Positions 1-11,889 of a stretch of 64,000 bases of DNA are shown one piece after another (positions within the stretch are counted from its first letter, which is position 1; each line of letters begins with the position of its first letter). Location of the stretch: positions 15,543,152 through 15,607,151 of the forward strand of contig OZ024784.1 in NCBI GenBank assembly GCA_964017065.1. Direction: 5' to 3'. Source of the stretch: Haliclona indistincta. Lineage: Eukaryota > Porifera > Demospongiae > Haplosclerida > Chalinidae. The notes below the pieces were generated by a model. The model was given only the letters and a program-made list of their open reading frames with translations, did no database searches and had not been told where the DNA came from. A program made the position numbers and the translations under genes.

Positions 1-1203
1 TACCTTGGGACGAGGAGGAGTCAGTATTGACACTGCAGTAACCACACCCAGTGTGCCTTCTGCTCCTATGAATAGCTGCTTTAGATCATAACCTAAGAAG
101 TGACAAGGCCAAAAACAAGTAATATTATGACAGAATAATGTATAACCTGTGTTGTCTTTTCTCATAGTAGTAAGACAGTCTACTACACTACCATTCGCCA
201 GCACCTACAGTGAGTCAGGTAGCGCACCACATAGAACCTCACACACACTCACCACCTCCAGTCCCAGTACACTGCCATGCAATGATCCATACCTCATCAG
301 CCTCAATCCTCCAGCATTAGTGGACACATTACCACCTATCTGACAACTACATGCAACAATGTGAGAATGAACACAATATATTTAGTGAACGTTACCTTCC
401 TTTTGCTCCAAGGTCCAGAGGCATCATTAACCCCTCATCAGCCAGCATGTTGTCTAGTGTCTCCAGGACACAGCCTGACTGACACACTAACACACCTGAA
501 GTAGTATCAATACAAAATGATGACACTAGTCCAGACACACAGACCAGCTGTCTTATCCAGACTGATCACTTCCTTCATTAGTGATGTTGAGAGTACGATT
601 TCATCAAACACTGGAACACTGCCTCCTAAGAGTATGAGGTGAGAAGGTGTGAGAATAATAAAGAAACACAGCATACCTACTAGCCCAGTATTACCACCTT
701 GAGGGACCACAGCCAGTCTATAGGAAGAGAGATGTATGTGAATGGTCACTATAGGTTGTACTACAACTAACTTTCTCTTGTTACAGTGCGACAATATCTT
801 GCTGACCTCTTCAGTTGTGCGTGGACGAAGGACTAGCTTACTCTGACCTCTAAAAAAGTAGAAGTGCATGTAAAGTATTGGGGTGCTATAGTATGACAAA
901 AGTACCTCACAATGTGAAGCCAGTCAGTATTGTATCCAATCAGGTCATCCTCGTCTATTATCATTCTATCACCAACAATGCGACGAAATTCTTCTATATC
1001 CAACTCACCAACCTGATTATGTCAGAATAATGCAAATGTTTAAAAGCACACCTACACATGCATGTGACCTTGGAATAATCTCCTCTCTTTACAGAGTATT
1101 GATCTGCTGTTAATGGTACACTGCTAGGAGTACTACTGAATCGACGTACACTCGTACGTACCACACGAGTTGCCAATTGCAGTATAGATTGCAGCAACAT
1201 CAT
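1..1203 (-). CDS. D2HGDH: D-2-hydroxyglutarate dehydrogenase, mitochondrial (5' part, cut by window edge)
   Basis: FAD-linked mitochondrial enzyme that oxidises D-2-hydroxyglutarate to 2-oxoglutarate. Only the N-terminal exons lie in the window; the gene continues past base 1. The ATG is at 1203-1201 and the first exon encodes an Arg/Ser-rich, acid-poor leader typical of a mitochondrial presequence. The next exons give the FAD-binding PCMH-type part, with [25 protein letters not shown] and [13 protein letters not shown] (about 510-900). Exons near 430-200 read MPLDLGAKG, then [13 protein letters not shown], then [13 protein letters not shown]. The leftmost exon (about 1-87) reads [21 protein letters not shown]. 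All are diagnostic of D2HGDH rather than the related D-lactate dehydrogenase. Introns are short with GT...AG ends. The gene is divergent from EDRF1 with 96 bp between start codons. Confidence 0.93.
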
Positions 1204-1299
1204 GCAAGAAGCTCTCGAGTCTCGACCTAGCTCGCTCAGCGCTCAGCAGCTCAACCTTAACCCCGCCCACAGTAGGCGTGGTATTCTGTAGCCGAGAGC
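1204..1299. promoter_or_regulatory. bidirectional promoter, D2HGDH / EDRF1
   Basis: The 96 bp between two divergent start codons must hold both 5' ends unless the genes have remote leader exons. It contains a GC-box-like CCCCGCCCAC at about 1260-1270 and its near-inverse GGCGTGGT shortly after, both of the kind bound by SP/KLF factors. No TATA box is evident. Confidence 0.55.
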
Positions 1300-4200
1300 A
1301 TGGCCTCGTGTGCTAGCAGCTCCGGTGCTAGAGAGACTCAGAGGGACGTGAACCATGGAACAGAAGACGAGACAGCTAAAACTACATGGAGTAGTTCTGT
1401 TGTTCTAAAGAGGAGGTTCCCTCTTGTCTCGCAATTATTGCAACTGCAGAAGGTTTGCTATCAGATGGTTTGCACTCCTAACTATAGCTTTCTGGTCTTT
1501 TTACAGGACGCTGACCTCAACCATGCTCCTCCTGACTGGCTGAGCAGACAAAGTTCTGCTGGACAGTACTTTCCGCATTCCTTGTTTTCTTTGTTTCAAC
1601 CAAACTCTGTTCAGTCTAGGTATTTATAACTATATTCACTGACTACACTCTCTCTCTCATTATGCTCTGCTAGTATGGTACTAGCTTCTCACTATCCTGA
1701 CCTTGTTGGTATCATGGACGTCATTGCTGATGCTAAGAATATCAAGAAACTCCTCAAACTACCATTTAGGTGAACAAATTGTCAATTGCAAATTTCTTTC
1801 ACTACTGCACTCCAGTCAGTCTCACGTGACTATGGCGGTCCATAGAGTAGGAAAGACTCTACTGTTGGATGAATATACACCTATTAATGTGAGTTGGTTG
1901 GTATACCAACATGGATCACAGGTTACAGTACATTCTTCTCTAGGAAATCGAAATTGAGAAGCTGTTTGCAGGCATTGTTATACCACAGGTGTGAAAAATT
2001 TTCTCTGCGTAGAATCCTTTTACTTCCCTTGTTTATCAGCTAATGACAAAAAAGAAGAAGCATCCTGCTTTATCACATCATCGCAACATGTACTCAAAGC
2101 TTCTATACTACAGGTACTGTATACTCATAGTGTGTCAAATATATTGTTTTCTACAGTGTTCAGGGTGCTGAGGTACCAATGCTATTACCAGTAGATACCA
2201 ATACTCAGCAACAGCAGCAATATGAGCTACCTTCCATCAGTCCTTCTAGCTCTGATACTGACCATATAGTGCCAAATGAACCAGTAATAACTTCTCCATC
2301 ATCATCAGAAGAAGAAGAAGAAGAGGATGAAGAAGAGGATGAAGAAGAGAAGAAAGAATACAGATTACAAGATATTATACCCCTTCCACCTCCTGATCCA
2401 GTAAATACACATACTACCACATAATGGCTATGTACCTATATCCACATAGCCACCTCAACCGTTTCATCTTAATGTGGAGTGGAATATTAAGGATATCCGT
2501 ATGCTATTGGGAAGTGATCTTCCTATATTTGGTAGAGAAGGTCATCCTGCTATCAGCCTCAGATTGAGGTATAATTATATTCCTCACAATAATTATTAAT
2601 TAAAATTATTAATTATTTAGAGACATGAGTAAGCCAATCACAGTATTAACTGGTCTTGACTACTGGTTGGATAATCTAATGTGTAATGTGCCTGAGTTGG
2701 CGATGTGTTTCCATATTGATGGGATTGTACAGGTACTGTGTGCAGCATTGCCAAGTAGCATTTTCATGATTCACTCTTCAGAGGTATGAGGCTATTAAGA
2801 CAGAGGACATTCCTCAACTGGACACCAATTGTCAATTCTCCCCTCAAGTGAGTTTTATAAATTCATCTCTTATCCTATATCTTTTTCATGGCAGGAGGTA
2901 CTTGAAGTGGCTCAGAATATACTCGTATTTTTAAAGGCTAAGTGTACTCAAGAGGGCCACACATATTGGCTGTTTAGACGACAAGGCGAAGATGCTATAA
3001 AGCTTTATGACCTCACCTCTCTAGATTGCTTCAAGGTAACCAACCCCATGGTCAACATTATACTAAACACCAACACTGTAGGGGGTAGACCATGGACAAA
3101 TAAACCCATTTGCTGAGTCAGTAGCCATGCTATTTTACAGGTTAGAAATAGTAGTCCTGTACTCATTAGCAGCAATGTTGTCAATCTGTTTTATCAGAGT
3201 AGCTCAGAACATGCTGTCCGCTACTCACCTCTCATCTAAGGATATTGCTGTCATTAAACTATTATTAGAGAATTGTATTAAACTACTGCAAGACAACCAC
3301 TCTCAGTTACAGGTATGAACACCTGATACCATTTCCTCCTGGTTCATTTCCTCTTCCTTTGTCAGGTCATGGTGTCCTCGTACTTCCTGTTAGCTGACGT
3401 GATGCTCAATCACTCTCCTCATAGTTCTAAGGAATCTAGTCCTGTTCAATCTGACAGTGAAGAGGAGGAAGCTATGAAAAAAGATGTCACTGTGTCTAAA
3501 GAGGGATCTTCACTGGTCAGTGTTACAACTCGAGTAGTATAATGATCTCTTGCCTTTTAGGGAAGTGTGCCAGTGTCGGCACTAAAGAAAAGCCAACCTG
3601 TTTTACCAAGTGACCCTCAACCTTTTCTACCACTAATACTGGGTAGTCATCAAGACAGGGCAAGAACTGCATTGGAGCACATCACTCGAGGGTTGGAAAG
3701 CTGTTCTCAATGCTCACCTGTTTCGTGGTGCCAGGCTGGAAGTGTTCGTCTACTGCTGAAGGCTGCTCAAGCGTATTGGGTGCTGGCTGATGCTGGAATG
3801 AGTGTAAACAGACTAGGAAGAGCACTACGCTACTCTCGGCTCTGCATTCTCTGCTGTAGTAAGAGATTAAATAAAGTACACAGAAAGAGTGAATGTGGGT
3901 GTTATTTTCTGCAGATGCAGCCATGGTACAGCAGTGTGATGAGGAGCAGTCTACTTCTGTTCAACAAGACAAGCACACTCTAACAGATATACAAATGAAG
4001 GCCTGGCAGTTGTGTGGCGACATACACTGTCTTAGCACAAAGGTTAGTGTTCATTGTGTCATCCTCTTCCTCTTCTCTTCCTGTTTCCAGCTGTCTGAGT
4101 CATTTCTCTCTCACTTGGAGGAATTCAGAACACAGAATTTAGAAGACAAGTTCATTTTATCAGTCGTTACCTCTCTCTACCAGTTACAAGGTGCATATCT

Positions 4201-5858
4201 AGTTAGTTGCATTATTCAAATAAGCACAATCTCACACAGGAAATGAAGAGCCCTGCCTACAACTACATACTGATTTAGAAACCAGCCTACAGCAAAGGTA
4301 ATGATTTGTGGATATCAAGTGTTATGCTATGCTACCGTGCTATGCTCTTGATACAGCATAGAATGTTATAAACATGTACAGCAGCTTCACACACCAGGAA
4401 GAGGAGGATTCAAAGCTAATTTACTCAATGAGAGACTGGCTAACGCATGGAATGAGATGGGTGTGTATTACAGACATGTTGGAACGACACTGGACTTTGC
4501 ATCAGGTATGATACAAAGCTGAGTGTGTCTTACTGTACATGTTTTCCAGAGACCAACCAGGTACTATCACTGTGGCAAAGCTCTCAATTCTGCCTGGCTA
4601 AAGCAATGTCACTGTTTGAGGCAGTCAATAACATTCCTAACATAGCACTTGTGTACGCCAATCATGCTAGCTTGATGGTTGCTCGTGCTAAAGGCTTTGC
4701 CTCCCTGGTTGCAAAGCAAGAGGATGGAGAGAAAGAAGGAGTGATTTATCAGGAGAGACACTGCTACCGACAAGCTATCACGTACTGCTCTAAAGGGCAG
4801 GAAGTGTTACACCGACCCTCCACTCATCCAGTCATATGGTACACTCTAGAGTGTGATTTGTCTGCTGTGTGCTATGCTCTTGGTCGAGCTATACAGCAGC
4901 GACCTCTTCTTAGCTCTTCATCTCTGGAGGAGGTGAGTAATAAAAATTAATAATTATCATTGTTCAGTGTCGTACTTGAGTATAATGCTCTTCTAGTCTG
5001 AACGAGAAGTGGTAATGTTACTGCTAAAATCACTACAACATTCCGAGTCAGCTATGAAGAATGCTGACAAGGACTCTACTAGGCATACCACACTCTCTCA
5101 ATGTGTTGGAGACTGCCATCTTCACTTGGGTAGTCTATACCACAAGACGGCTTCCAGTGTATGCAACCACTACTACCTAGTGTGGGGTATGATGAGTTTT
5201 TGTGTTGTAGTATTCTGCTCAACGTCAGAAGCAAGCCCGTATTCAAGCCGAAAAACATTATGACAAAGCACTGTCCTCGTATATTGTAAGCATAGTCACG
5301 AGCTAGCCTCACTCCCCCAACACATAATTTTATTGTTCTGCCTACAGCCTCAGTTCCATCAGGAACAACTACTAAGAGTATGCTTAGAGAAGTCGCTGTT
5401 GTTCGAACAGCTCTCTCAAGGTACTGGTCCCCCTCTCTCCTATTCAATGTTGATGTCTCTTTTAGGCCGACAACCTGGGAAGCACTTACACATTGCTCTA
5501 GAGTGCTTGCTTGGGTCTAGAATACCACTGCTACACTGCGGTACTAGTACTGACAATAGGAAACAGAACAAAACAAGAGAAGAACAGGAAGATGGACTTA
5601 CTAAACTACTCAAAATAGTACTTCACAGATTGCAAGCCATTTTGAAACAACTTCTAGCACTTGCAGTTCGTAAAAAGTAAGTGTTCTAATAATAGTGGGC
5701 ATCCTTGATGTTCTTTATTACCTAACAGAGAAAGTCCCTCTATTGTGGCAACTCACAAGGCAATGTACACTTGTTCACTCAAGCATCAATCACCTATCAC
5801 TCCTCAATCATTGCTGGAGATCCTTACTTCTATCACTGATCTCTCTCAAAAACAATAA
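1300..5858 (+). CDS. EDRF1: EDRF1 (erythroid differentiation-related factor 1) homologue
   Basis: Large conserved animal protein with TPR-like helical repeats, implicated in erythroid gene expression in mammals; its ancestral role is unclear. The ATG is at 1300. Early exons give SQSHVTMAVHRVGKTLLLDEY (about 1812-1890), a family hallmark. A later one carries an acidic run of Glu/Asp (about 2310-2360). Exons at about 2455-2830 read NVEWNIKDIRMLLGSDLPIF, GHPAISLRLR, then ITVLTGLDYWLDNLMCNVPE, and EGHTYWLFRRQ follows near 2955; these match the EDRF1 N-terminal domain closely. The rest (3570-5858) is helical TPR-like sequence. The final exon follows an intron from about 5678 and ends in TAA at 5856-5858. 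About fifteen to twenty short introns. Tail-to-tail with the FN3 receptor, 170 bp away. Confidence 0.92.
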
Positions 5859-6028
5859 TAGCTTCAATTCATCCCACACTATAGTCGCCTGAATTATTAT
5901 AACAACTACATACTGCATTATGTTGCAATCTAATCCCAGTCCCCAATTAACAACTTCAGGAAATAATTTTTATAATTAATAGTGCATGTGTCATAGTGCA
6001 ATGACCAGTTCATAGAAGCAATGTAGTA

Positions 6029-8587
6029 CTAGTTCAGTATTATATCTTCATGTACTCTCATGTATGGCTTAGGGGACAAGGGACTAGGGGGACTCTGGCT
6101 GCGAGGGACGGGCACTTTGGGTGTGACAGTTGTTGGCATGGGTGTGCCTGGTTTATGAGTCTTGTAGTAGTGTTGGCCATTGGAGGATGCAGGAGGGTCA
6201 TAATGATGATGTGGTAGAGTATAGCTACCACGTAGATATTCATCATGTACTACTGCTGCTGCCACAGAACTAGTTGAGTATCTACCAGCAAATGATTTTC
6301 TTTGACCTGTAGGAGAAGGTATGTTACCGTGTATACACCATCGCACACTCACTTGACGGTTCAATGTTTGAAGCAGCATTCTGTGACAATTTAGATTGGA
6401 GAAGAGGAGAGGTTGGATGAGGAGTAGTGGAGGCCAACAATGGCATGCTCTCCTCTTCCATGTTGTTGTTAGTCATCTTGACCTCCTCCAATCTGGCTGG
6501 GCTGGGTGGCCTAGGTGATTCATCTGACGGGATTGTGTTTTGCTGTAATAGTTCCTCCATCTCCTTAATGTTTTCAGGGCTTCTGTAAACCATGGCGTCA
6601 AATTCAGGATTCCTTTGGAATTTCTTTATAGCCCACTCAGCGAGATTCTTTTTGGGACGTGGGTTGTCATCAACAGTCTACAACAACAGTGATCAGTATG
6701 AGAGTATGGTGCTGCACACATCACCTTCTCTTTGACTTTTTTCTTTCGCTTACTCTTCCTCATACCGAACCTCATGAAACGATTGGATGCCTCTGCATCA
6801 CTATTGTCACTGGCGGAGTCCACCATGCTCCTACACACAATACACTGCTTATGAACAGGACCTGTCCACATTATAGTACCATTTCATTCTTCTCTTTCTC
6901 CTCCAGTATATCACAATCAACAGAGTAGCCAGTGCCAGCAAACCACCTATAGCAAATGCTATAACAGTGCCTACTACAATGTGCACAAATCGTGCCAAAA
7001 CATTGTTATTCTGCCACTCATATTCCATGCTATCACCTGTATTTACAATAAAAGTGGTCAAAAATAATTATTATTACTAACTGATAAATATTGGGTCGCT
7101 GGGTTCACTAAGTGAATACTTGATTTCAGCTCCATCCTGTAGGATAGTATCACAGCATAATAATCCACTTAAGCTACTTGCCTTTGTATTGCTGTATGCC
7201 ACCACAACAAACACATAGTGTGATGAATGCTTGAATGCTTTTCCCCATTTTGACTCGATGAAATATAGTTTATAAGGAAGATTTGAACCACCGTATTTCC
7301 CAACAATGAAGGGTACTTCACGTGGACTGTCCATGGCTTTGCGTAAGGATATACTCTCGGTAAGCAGCTGAGGGTAGGGGAAGTGAGGAGCATATGGTAT
7401 ACTCCTTGGTGAGGATGGATCAACGTAGACTGGCACAGCATGCACTGTATAATGACTGGAGGAGACCATGCTTAATGAGTGAGCTGTATTGCTAATACTG
7501 CTCTCACCTAATTGGTCCATACTGATCATCAGTCTCAAACACATCTACTTGTAAATTCCTATCTTTGAGATTTTCTGCATTTGGCATTAATATCATCACC
7601 CGAGGAGTAGGAGGCCTATTGGGATCTGCAGTGTAGATGGGGTCAGTACTATGCATTACATAACATATTCACTTACTCCCTGATTCAGTCATGAAGTGGA
7701 GTTTATCATGTGGTTCACTGGCCTGCTTATCTGCTACAGTCTGTATGGAGCAGTCATACTGAGTATTGGGCACCAGGTCAGTGACTAAGAATGTCTCCTT
7801 TTCACGAGAAGTAGCTTGAACATAACGAACAAACTCCACTTCGTCTACTATCTTTTTGCGATCCCTTGTATATTCCTGAACACCTTTACATTTTAGCTAC
7901 GAAAAATTAATATTATTTTTTTTGCAAACACTGACAAATCCAGTACCTCGAATTGTACGTCATGTACATTGTTTTGAGATGAGTGGTGCCAAGAGAACAC
8001 TGCACTCGTATCAGTGATTGAAGACACATCAAAATTGCTAGCTTCCAAAAATCCTGAAACAAAGTAATAAACTTGATGCAACAATAAATGTTACCAGTCT
8101 CACCAAGGCCCGTTGTATTGACATGAATGCGGTGACTAGGTTTATGCTCATCCTCAGTAAATGCAACCACCTGCAAAAGTTAGTAGAAACGGTACATTAT
8201 TCTTGTACACTCTCAGTTTTATACCTTTAGAGCATATTGCGCATTGGGTTTTAATCCATACACTTTTACACCGTGGGAATTCTTTACTTGAACATAATCA
8301 GGAGGTCCGTGTTCACCCTTCTTTACCAATTCCTGCAGCTGAATGTAAAATCCTTTAGGAGGACCTTTGGAGCCGCTCTTATGCTCCCAGCTGACGATCA
8401 GCGCACTCTTCTCTATGTACCATCGAACGCGATAGGGACGCTGCAGACCGTAAGTAACATGTGTCTTCTCTTTGCATTCAGCTACAAGAGAAAAATACTG
8501 ATTGATAGATTGCAACACTGCTGTTAGCTCACCTTTATGAAGAGAACCGGTCAATACGAGCACTAAAAGCAGAGCAAAGCAATTCAT
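6029..8587 (-). CDS. single-pass receptor-like protein with fibronectin type III domains
   Basis: I do not recognise a named orthologue. The start at 8587 encodes a signal peptide (MNCFALLLVLVLTGSLHKG). The ectodomain starts with two FN3-like modules: one reading VRWYIEKSALIVSWEH...VYGLKPNAQYALKV, the second SITDTSAVFSWHHSSQNN...LVPNTQYDCSIQ. A membrane-proximal region follows, with PFIVGKYGG, YVFVVVAYSN and YSLSEPSDPIFI, which resembles the juxtamembrane domain of receptor tyrosine phosphatases. One transmembrane helix (IVVGTVIAFAIGGLLALATL, about 6915-6980) is followed by the stop-transfer cluster WRRKRRMKW. The cytoplasmic tail is basic (MRKSKRKKKVKEK), then acidic, then Pro/Ser-rich with PPSPLSP near the C-terminus. 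There is no kinase, phosphatase or death domain, so it is probably an adhesion or co-receptor molecule. Stop at 6029. Confidence 0.75.
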
Positions 8588-8723
8588 TGTGAAGCAACTC
8601 TGATCTTGCTGCCAAAAAGCTAACTCGAGAACTCGGTGTCGTCAAGCACGCGCGCGCGCGCTCGCATAGTCGCAGTAATTTTGTAGGCGTGACGTTTTCA
8701 CGAATAGCGCGAAATTTAAATAA
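8588..8723. promoter_or_regulatory. upstream region of the FN3 receptor, with a (CG)n tract
   Basis: 136 bp between the FN3 receptor start and the BCCIP stop, both on the minus strand. It contains an uninterrupted CG dinucleotide tract at 8649-8661, unusual in this AT-leaning sequence, and an E2F-like GCGCGAAA at about 8707-8714. It should hold both the BCCIP 3' end and the receptor promoter. Confidence 0.4.
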
Positions 8724-10128
8724 TCATTCAGTGCTAATAGATTGTACAGCGCGATAAAAACTGTCCGTGGAAACCATAAATATAGATCGGCAAGGAATCA
8801 TCGCAACATCGTCAAAACTCCAGTTTCCAGCCATTACAGAGTCACTCTGTTCAGTCACAGAATAACTGAAGTTGATGTTGGATTCCTAGGAAAGGCTACA
8901 TAGCAGGAAGCATTATGACAGCATCAACACTGTACCTGAGACAATTTGTTCATCTCCATATAGTCATACACCACGCATTCGCTAGTGACAGCAGGAGTCT
9001 GAGAGACAGCTGCCTTTTTACTTTTTCTCTTGCGTGCTGACTGTGCCTGCTTCAAAGGTTCAGTCATGTGACATCGAGTGATAAAGAGTAGATGAGAGAA
9101 CTAAGTAGCACCAAAAGTCCAATAAAAAGACAAGATGAGTTGCATGCTCTTACCTTCAATGACTTAGTTTGCTGTAATTCGTGCCTGCAGTGCAAACAAT
9201 ATAAAATCCAACAAATGTCAGTGTACTCACATCAGTGTGTTGAGCAATGGAGGACCAATTTGTGCAGGTATGTTAAGGAATCTTTCGTGCACTACCAACC
9301 CAACTGAGGCCTTACTGCCTACAGACAGCATTTCACTGAGCTGCTTGTGGACAGATGATGGAGCATGTTGGCTGCTCTGAAGCAATACATACTCTCTTAG
9401 CAGTTGCATACCGGGTAACTGCAAAACAATAATAAAATTTAACAGTTCACGGAAGTTAATACCACCTTTGACAACAGGTCAATCACAGTAGTGATACCAA
9501 GTGTCTCCTCTTCTTCTTCTTCCTCCTTGTCTTCCCCATTAGTGTCAGTAACATCCATTTGTTCTTCATCACAAGCAGTCTGAAGTTAGACACTATGATA
9601 GTCATCACAGTACTCCTCCCTCCCAGACTTACTACAGCACGTACCTTGATAACAGAACCAATATTGGACTGGCTAAGTATGAGTGTAGTCAGTGCAGATA
9701 GATCGACATGAGCTTTTAGAAACAGCTGATAAATAAATACATAAGAGAAAACAAGTCACTGATTTGTGAAAACTAAAGGAACTAAGCATAATAAGGTAGA
9801 AATTTCTGAAATAGTGCAAGTTGTCAGGAATGCTCGGCTAGATGCACCTGCTGTAACAGCCGTCGGATTCCATGAAAGTCATTCTCTGAAACTGCTCTAG
9901 CCTCAAAGTCAACCTGCACTTCCTATACATGTACACAACAGGCACCCACTCAGTCACATCATCACGTGATGAACATACCTCATCAGACAACATCTCTGTA
10001 CTACTAGCCTCACTGGATTCTTCACAGCTCTCCTCACTTTCCCTCGTTTCCTCTTCTTGGTCATAGTACGGTCTTTCAGTTAAACTCCCTCTTTCTGTCT
10101 CAGACGCCTTCTTTTTCTGAACGGACAT
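8724..10128 (-). CDS. BCCIP: BCCIP homologue (BRCA2- and CDKN1A-interacting protein)
   Basis: Nuclear protein linked to BRCA2/RAD51 repair, p21 regulation and ribosome biogenesis in yeast and animals. The start at 10128 opens a basic then very acidic, Ser/Glu-rich N-terminus (10126 down to about 9980). Next come VQVDFEARAVSENDFHGIRRLL (about 9920-9845), LFLKAHVDLSALTTLILSQS and a further acidic stretch. The core then reads LGITTVIDLLSKLPG...SSVHKQLSEMLS and VGLVVHERFLNIPAQIGPPL (about 9500-9230), the typical BCCIP core. The last exon reads FSYSVTEQSDSVMAGNWSFD and ends with TGA at 8726-8724, matching the conserved BCCIP C-terminus. The last intron runs from about 8935 to 8890. Confidence 0.9.
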
Positions 10129-11889
10129 GATTACGCACGTTGTTACTCAGCACGTGGAATAATTCTGTGATCCTGTGGGCGTGTCTCTGCTACAGTGGTG
10201 TATGGCGACGCTGAACGGTGTGGCTTTATTTGCTCTTTGGTGTTTCAGTCCTATAGTTTATGGTTACTAGATCGTTCTCGTTTCTGTAAGTTCTGTTGCC
10301 ATAACCATACCATACAAAAGTATAGGTCAGCATACCGCTGCGCACGTGGAAATGTGGGCGGGTCTTGAGCATTATTGCATGGCGTGTACCTGGGGCATCG
10401 TGTTAGTCACCGTATCACTCGTATCGGCGTGTGGATGTGTATGGTCGCTGTCTTCCTGTTTCAAAAGTAGTGAGGTAGATAAATAAGTGGTCAAATACCA
10501 TAATTATTATTCATAATGTTGCTCAATGCTGTAAATAGCATCACCACGTGATGACATAATGAACATTGTATCATGTAAAGGGCTAGCTACAACTTGTATT
10601 TTATGTGCAGAGGCACAGAAATTCCTTCAAAGTCCTGCTGGTGTTAACTATCAGTAAACTGTCCTGCAACAAACACATACTTAATCAACGTACTGAAAGT
10701 GCTAAAGTATGCTGTTCTTGGCACTGAAATTTTTGTGTATAAATTTTCCCTGTGACCACTTTAGCACATCTAATCTTCTGTAGCCGCGAGTCTTTAGTAC
10801 CGAATTTGTCACCCTAAAATTTAACATTTTCCCGCATTTTCCTATAAATCTTGATAGTAAACACGTTAGTAATTCAATTGATTAATTAGATCAATGTGTT
10901 TGCTAGTGGTTGCTTGCATTTAAACAACAACTCATCTGTATGTTGGTGTTGCAAGAAGTTGTAGATGATTGAAATCCTACATGTTTGTTAGACCATAGTA
11001 GGCACAGGCTTCATCTTGTTGAGCAACCTTACTGAGAGAAACAACATCGATATTGAAAGCAAAGATTTTACATCCAGTCTAGCAGTCCTTCTATATTGGG
11101 ATGGATAGATTATTGAGTGTATTAGAGACTAGGGGCTACTATAATATGGGATGGCATGCAGTATAGTCAGTTTCAAAACTGGTTCATCTTTTTGTTGTCC
11201 AAATGTAGGTATTTAGCCCAAGTGTATGCTATTATGGACTGTTGACACCTGTGATGATACCAATCTTTACTGTTTTCGTGATCTTGAACTGGATCGGGCT
11301 GACTCTTTTTGTACACAATTAAAGGCAAACCATTGTAGGTGCCAGATATCTGAAGATTTGATTTTAATTCACTTTTCTTGCAGGCTGCAATGGAGGCAGA
11401 AAGAGGCCATGCATGTAGACTTTCAGTTTACGGAGAGTGGTGTTGTTAATGTTTTCTTACAGGAAAAATCAACAATATCAAGGCTTCTAGTTGTGTACAT
11501 TTGGTCTTCTGTAAACAATTATAATAATAATTATTGTTCACAAGTGTAGCTATAAAGCATGTCTATCGATGCTGCCTATGCGCAGAGCTTCCTTTCGCCT
11601 GTAGAGATTCGCATGCGGTGCTGCACTGGCTTCGCAGGGAGCGAATTCCACTAGATTGCAAGTTGGGGCTTGAGTCTACAGCAGTCATTTGATGGTGAGA
11701 GGAACCCCTACCTCGCGCCTCCTTTGAGACCTGGTTTCAAAAGCTAACACTCTGCATTTTGCAGAAATTCTTTAAAGCTATGGTCTCTCGTGGACTTGAG
11801 AATCACATAAAACTGTGACACGTCACTGTGCACATAGAAACCATTTTTTTCAGGTGCTGCAGCAAACTTACCTAGTGGTGAAAACTCCA
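10129..11889. other. intergenic region upstream of Glass-like gene A
   Basis: 1.76 kb without a gene I can support. The first 350 bp is GC-richer, with CACGTG at about 10151 and GTGGGCG/GGGCGGG boxes, and is probably the BCCIP promoter and possibly an opposing start. A 35-codon open frame lies at 10379-10486. About 10500-11560 is AT-rich and featureless apart from short open frames. About 11570-11880 becomes GC-richer again and ends in a polypyrimidine tract plus CAG at 11842-11854, so a non-coding leader exon of the zinc-finger gene is likely here. Confidence 0.5.
10379..10486 (+). CDS. possible small membrane peptide or signal-bearing first exon
   Basis: 35 codons from ATG at 10379 to TAA at 10484-10486: a short N-terminus, a hydrophobic segment (GIVLVTVSLVSACGCVW) and a polar tail. 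A splice donor-like GAG|GTAGAT lies near its end, so it could be exon 1 of something larger, but I found no convincing next exon. No family recognised; it may be chance. Confidence 0.15.
   Translation: MACTWGIVLVTVSLVSACGCVWSLSSCFKSSEVDK

Noticed and set aside
2205..2420. Minus-strand frame with a long Ser run
   Set aside because: It is the antisense of the GAA/GAG acidic tract of EDRF1; no independent support.
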